Shown here piece after piece: positions 5,342 through 7,824 of a stretch of 7,824 nt of DNA (its first letter is position 1; every line of letters begins with the position of its first letter). The DNA lies in the NCBI GenBank assembly GCA_016868955.1, contig VGFF01000095.1, positions 1-7,824 on the forward strand. The letters run 5' to 3'. The notes beneath the pieces are model-generated. The model made no database searches. It was given only the letters and a program-made list of their open reading frames with translations, and was not told the DNA's origin. The DNA is from Armatimonadota bacterium. Lineage in GTDB: Bacteria > Sysuimicrobiota > Sysuimicrobiia > Sysuimicrobiales > VGFF01. A program made the position numbers and the translations under genes.

Positions 5342-6357
5342 CGCTGTTCCTCAACATCGTGACCGCGTTGTTGGAAATCGAGCTCGTCCGTATGTTCCTG
5401 TCGGTGGTGGCCGTGTTCACCTTCGTCGCCATCGGCGGCGCGATGTTCTTGGTGTTGATGGAGCGCAAAGTCAGCGCCTGGATCCAAGCGCGCATCGGTC
5501 CGCGGCACGTCGGTCCGGGCGGCGTCCTGCAGACGATCGCGGACACGGTCAAGATCCTCCAGAAGGAGCACATCGTGTCGGCGCAAGCCGATCGATTCAT
5601 GTTCTCGCTGGCGCCGATCATGGTCGCGGTCGCGGCACTGCTGAGCTATGTTGTCCTGCCGTGGGGGCCCGGCGTCATTGTCCGCGATCTCAACGTCGGT
5701 CTGTTGTACTTCGCGGCGGTCTCGTCGGTCGGCGTCATCGGCATCCTGATCGGCGGCTGGGCGTCGAACAACAAGTATTCGCTGTACGGCGGCTTGCGGT
5801 CAGCGGCGCAGATGATCTCGTACGAGATCCCGCTCGGCCTGGCCCTGCTGACAGTGGCGGTGCTGACCGGTACGCTGTCGACGGCGAAGATCGTCGAGGC
5901 GCAGCCTTACCCGCTCCTTTACTATCCGTTCATCCTCGTCAACGCGTTCATCTTCATCACGGCCGCGACCGCGGAGACGAACCGCGTGCCGTTCGACCTG
6001 CCCGAGGCGGAGTCGGAGCTCGTGGCCGGGTACTTCTCCGAGTACACGCCGATGCGGTTCGCGGTCTTTCAGCTCGGCGAGTACGGCGCGTTGTTCGCGA
6101 ACTCGGCGTTGTTCGTGACGATGTTCCTCGGCGGCTGGCGCGGGCCGTTCGACCTGCCGTTGATCGGCGCGGTCGGCAGCGGGATCATCTGGTTCCTCCT
6201 CAAGAGCTACGCGATCGTCTTCTTCCTCATGTGGGTTCGCTGGACGTATCCGCGGCTGCGGATCGACCAGCTGTTGAACGTCTCGTGGAAGGTGCTGGTT
6301 CCCCTCGGCCTCGTCAACTTGCTCGTCGTCAGCTTCTTCGTGGTGATGGGGTGGTGA
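5332..6357 (+). CDS. nuoH: NADH:quinone oxidoreductase subunit H
   Basis: NuoH (ND1) is the membrane subunit that forms most of the quinone-binding chamber and docks the hydrophilic arm. From GTG 5332 the product is 341 residues, within the usual 320-350, with about eight helices. The signatures are all present: ERKVSAWIQARIGPRHVGPG (44-63), QTIADTVKIL (67-76), SNNKYSLYGGLRSAAQMISY (145-164), the acidic quinone-site loop AETNRVPFDLPEAESELVAG (214-233) with FSEY, and WVRWTYPRLRIDQLL (301-315). Charged residues of the E-channel are retained. The start lies 10 nt inside nuoA, so the two are probably translationally coupled. It is directly followed by nuoJ with a 3-nt gap; nuoI, the usual neighbour, is absent. 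No change suggests loss of activity. Confidence 0.97.
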   Translation: MGVALFLNIVTALLEIELVRMFLSVVAVFTFVAIGGAMFLVLMERKVSAWIQARIGPRHVGPGGVLQTIADTVKILQKEHIVSAQADRFMFSLAPIMVAVAALLSYVVLPWGPGVIVRDLNVGLLYFAAVSSVGVIGILIGGWASNNKYSLYGGLRSAAQMISYEIPLGLALLTVAVLTGTLSTAKIVEAQPYPLLYYPFILVNAFIFITAATAETNRVPFDLPEAESELVAGYFSEYTPMRFAVFQLGEYGALFANSALFVTMFLGGWRGPFDLPLIGAVGSGIIWFLLKSYAIVFFLMWVRWTYPRLRIDQLLNVSWKVLVPLGLVNLLVVSFFVVMGW

Positions 6358-6360
6358 GTC

Positions 6361-6855
6361 GTGGCCGGTGAGGCGATCGCCTTCTACATCCTAACCGGCA
6401 TGATCGTGACGGCGGCGGCGATCGTCGTCGGCTCCAAGAACATCGTGCACGCCGGCGTGTCGCTCGTTCCCGTGCTGTTGGGTGTCGCTGGACTCTACGT
6501 GCTGCTCCGCGCCGAGTTCCTAACCGTCGTACAGATCCTCATCTACGTCGGCGCGATCACGGTGCTGCTGCTGTTCGTCATCTTGTTGACCGAAGGGGCG
6601 ACGGGCCTGCGCACGCGGCAACGCAACGAGCAGGTGCCGCTGGCGGCCGCCGTCGCCGCCCTGTTCCTCGTCACCCTGCTCGTGGCGCTGACGCGCACGC
6701 CGTGGGCGCTGACGAATCAGCCGAGCGCCGCCTACAACATCGGTGCGGTCGGGACGAGCTTGTTCACGACATACGTGCTCGTCTTCGAGGTTGCTGGCCT
6801 GCTGATCTTGGCTTCGCTGGTCGGCGCGATCGTGATCGCGAGGAAAGAATCATGA
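6361..6855 (+). CDS. nuoJ: NADH:quinone oxidoreductase subunit J
   Basis: NuoJ (ND6) is a five-helix membrane subunit linking the quinone module to the antiporter-like proton pumps. The 164-residue length is normal. The hallmark third helix AEFLTVVQILIYVGAITVLL (51-70), containing the flexible YVG turn, is intact. The last helix region SLFTTYVLVFEVAGLLILA (133-151) followed by GAIVIAR is also typical of the family. The start is GTG 6361, 3 nt after the nuoH stop; the G-rich end of nuoH (GGGGTGG) can serve as ribosome binding site. The stop overlaps the nuoK ATG as ATGA (6852-6855). Confidence 0.96.
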   Translation: MAGEAIAFYILTGMIVTAAAIVVGSKNIVHAGVSLVPVLLGVAGLYVLLRAEFLTVVQILIYVGAITVLLLFVILLTEGATGLRTRQRNEQVPLAAAVAALFLVTLLVALTRTPWALTNQPSAAYNIGAVGTSLFTTYVLVFEVAGLLILASLVGAIVIARKES

Positions 6856-7160
6856 TCGGGCTGCAGCACTATCTGATCCTCAGCGCGTTGTTGTTCGCGA
6901 TCGGGTTGTTCGGCGTGTTGACGAGGCGCAACGCGGTCGCGGTTCTGATGGGCGTCGAGTTGATGCTCAACGCGGCGGCGATCAACTTCGTGGCGTTCAC
7001 GCACTTCGTATCGCCGGGATTGGTTCGCGGCCACGTCGCGGCGCTCGTGATCATCACGCTCGCGGCTTGCGAGGCCGTCGTCGGCCTGGCGTTGGTCATC
7101 AACGCTTACCGCCACCTGGACACGATCCAAGTGGACGAGATGAACTTGATGAAGGGGTAG
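6852..7160 (+). CDS. nuoK: NADH:quinone oxidoreductase subunit K
   Basis: NuoK (ND4L) is a three-helix subunit carrying two membrane glutamates needed for proton translocation. The product is 102 residues, the usual size. E36 lies in GVELMLNAAAINF and the second glutamate is E74 in AACEAVVGLAL, so both key residues are present. The ATG at 6852 is chosen for the 4-nt overlap with nuoJ, an AGGAAAG ribosome binding site at 6841-6847, and the canonical N-terminus. Upstream sequence in the same frame is only a shadow of nuoJ. It is followed after 9 nt by nuoL. Confidence 0.97.
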   Translation: MIGLQHYLILSALLFAIGLFGVLTRRNAVAVLMGVELMLNAAAINFVAFTHFVSPGLVRGHVAALVIITLAACEAVVGLALVINAYRHLDTIQVDEMNLMKG

Positions 7161-7169
7161 CGCGGCGGC

Positions 7170-7824
7170 ATGGTTTCTTCGGCCTGGCTGATTCCGGTCT
7201 TTCCCCTCCTGTCCTATATCGTGCTCATCTTCACCGGCCGGCGGCTCGGTGATCGGGCACCGCTCGTCGCCATCGGCGCGATGGGCCTGTCGGCGCTGAT
7301 CGCGATCCTGATCTTCGCCGCGAAGGCGGGCGGCGCGCCCGACGTTTACTGGAGCACGGCCTGGGCCGTCGGCGGCGGACGCGAGCTGACCGTCGGGTAC
7401 ATGGTCGATAATCTGGCGGCGTCGATGCTGGCGATGATCACCTTCGTCGGCACGCTGATCTTCATCTATGCCGCCGGCTACATGAAGGGTGATCCGTACT
7501 ACAGCCGGTTCTTCGCGTTCTTGTCGCTGTTCTGCTTCGGCATGCTGACGATGGTCCTGGCGAACAGCTTCCTGCTGATGCTCATCGGCTGGGAGATCAT
7601 CGGCCTTTGCTCGTACCTGCTCATCGGGTTCTACTTTCGCCGCAAGTCCGCGAATCTGGCGCAGATGAAGGCGTTCATGACGACCCGCGTCGGCGATCTG
7701 TTCATGCTGATCGGCATCATGATGATCTTCGCGCAGTTCGGGACGGTCGATTATCGAAAGGTCTTCGAGGCAGCCGGGCACGCGCTGGCGCCAACCGCGA
7801 CGTACATGGCCTCCGCGGCGCCGG
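7170..7824 (+). CDS. nuoL: NADH:quinone oxidoreductase subunit L, 5' part
   Basis: NuoL (ND5) is the distal antiporter-like proton pump of complex I, with a long lateral helix in its C-terminus. The frame is open to the end of the window, so only 218 of about 600-650 residues are present. Recognisable segments are YMKGDPYYSRFFAFLSLF (104-121), GWEIIGLCSYLLIGFYF (140-156), where E142 is the essential membrane glutamate (E144 in E. coli), and KAFMTTRVGDLFML (167-180). The ATG at 7170 is 9 nt after nuoK and gives the usual short N-terminus before the first helix. GAAGGGG at 7151-7157, inside the nuoK end, is a candidate ribosome binding site, though its 12-nt spacing is long. The order suggests nuoM and nuoN follow beyond the window. 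Confidence 0.95.
   Translation, partial: MVSSAWLIPVFPLLSYIVLIFTGRRLGDRAPLVAIGAMGLSALIAILIFAAKAGGAPDVYWSTAWAVGGGRELTVGYMVDNLAASMLAMITFVGTLIFIYAAGYMKGDPYYSRFFAFLSLFCFGMLTMVLANSFLLMLIGWEIIGLCSYLLIGFYFRRKSANLAQMKAFMTTRVGDLFMLIGIMMIFAQFGTVDYRKVFEAAGHALAPTATYMASAAP

Overview
This is a GC-rich bacterial segment in which almost every base is coding and every gene I can support lies on the + strand. All recognised genes are housekeeping genes: the TCA cycle, envelope and carbon regulation, and respiratory complex I. Nothing marks it as mobile: no transposase, integrase, tRNA, CRISPR array or phage module. Taxonomy cannot be fixed from sequence alone. High GC, frequent GTG starts (HIT gene, sucD, nuoH, nuoJ), a rapZ-yvcK pair with no whiA after it, a membrane-anchored YvcK and a split complex I locus together suggest an under-sampled GC-rich phylum outside the Proteobacteria and Firmicutes. 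That placement is inference.

Region 1 (1-1969) is a succinyl-CoA synthetase operon: the 3' part of sucC, a complete HIT-family hydrolase gene inserted between the two subunit genes, and complete sucD. Gaps are 3 and 10 nt, so the three are very likely one transcript. The region closes with a very large hairpin (25 perfect pairs, 29 in all) at 1984-2045, a probable terminator without a U-tract.

Region 2 (2088-4722) holds three genes linked by ATGA start/stop overlaps: a small four-helix membrane protein of the phage-holin-4_2/YvlD family, rapZ (P-loop regulator), and yvcK with two added N-terminal membrane helices. A TACACT box 8 nt before the first ATG suggests leaderless transcription. Region 2 would couple a membrane protein, a RapZ nucleotide/amino-sugar sensor and a UDP-sugar-binding YvcK, all plausibly linked to envelope precursor control.

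Region 3 (4723-4984) is non-coding. It has a weak terminator-like hairpin, a strong sigma70-type promoter (TTGACA, 18 bp, TATGAT) and a leader of about 184 nt containing an 8-bp inverted repeat and a 10-bp direct repeat.

Region 4 (4985-7824) is the membrane arm of NADH:quinone oxidoreductase in the order nuoA-nuoH-nuoJ-nuoK-nuoL (nuoL runs off the end). The hydrophilic-arm genes nuoB-G and nuoI are missing from between them and must lie elsewhere if the enzyme is complete. The window shows no evident new defence or mobile system. The most unusual points are the HIT gene inside sucCD, the long hairpin, the split nuo locus and the nuoA leader.
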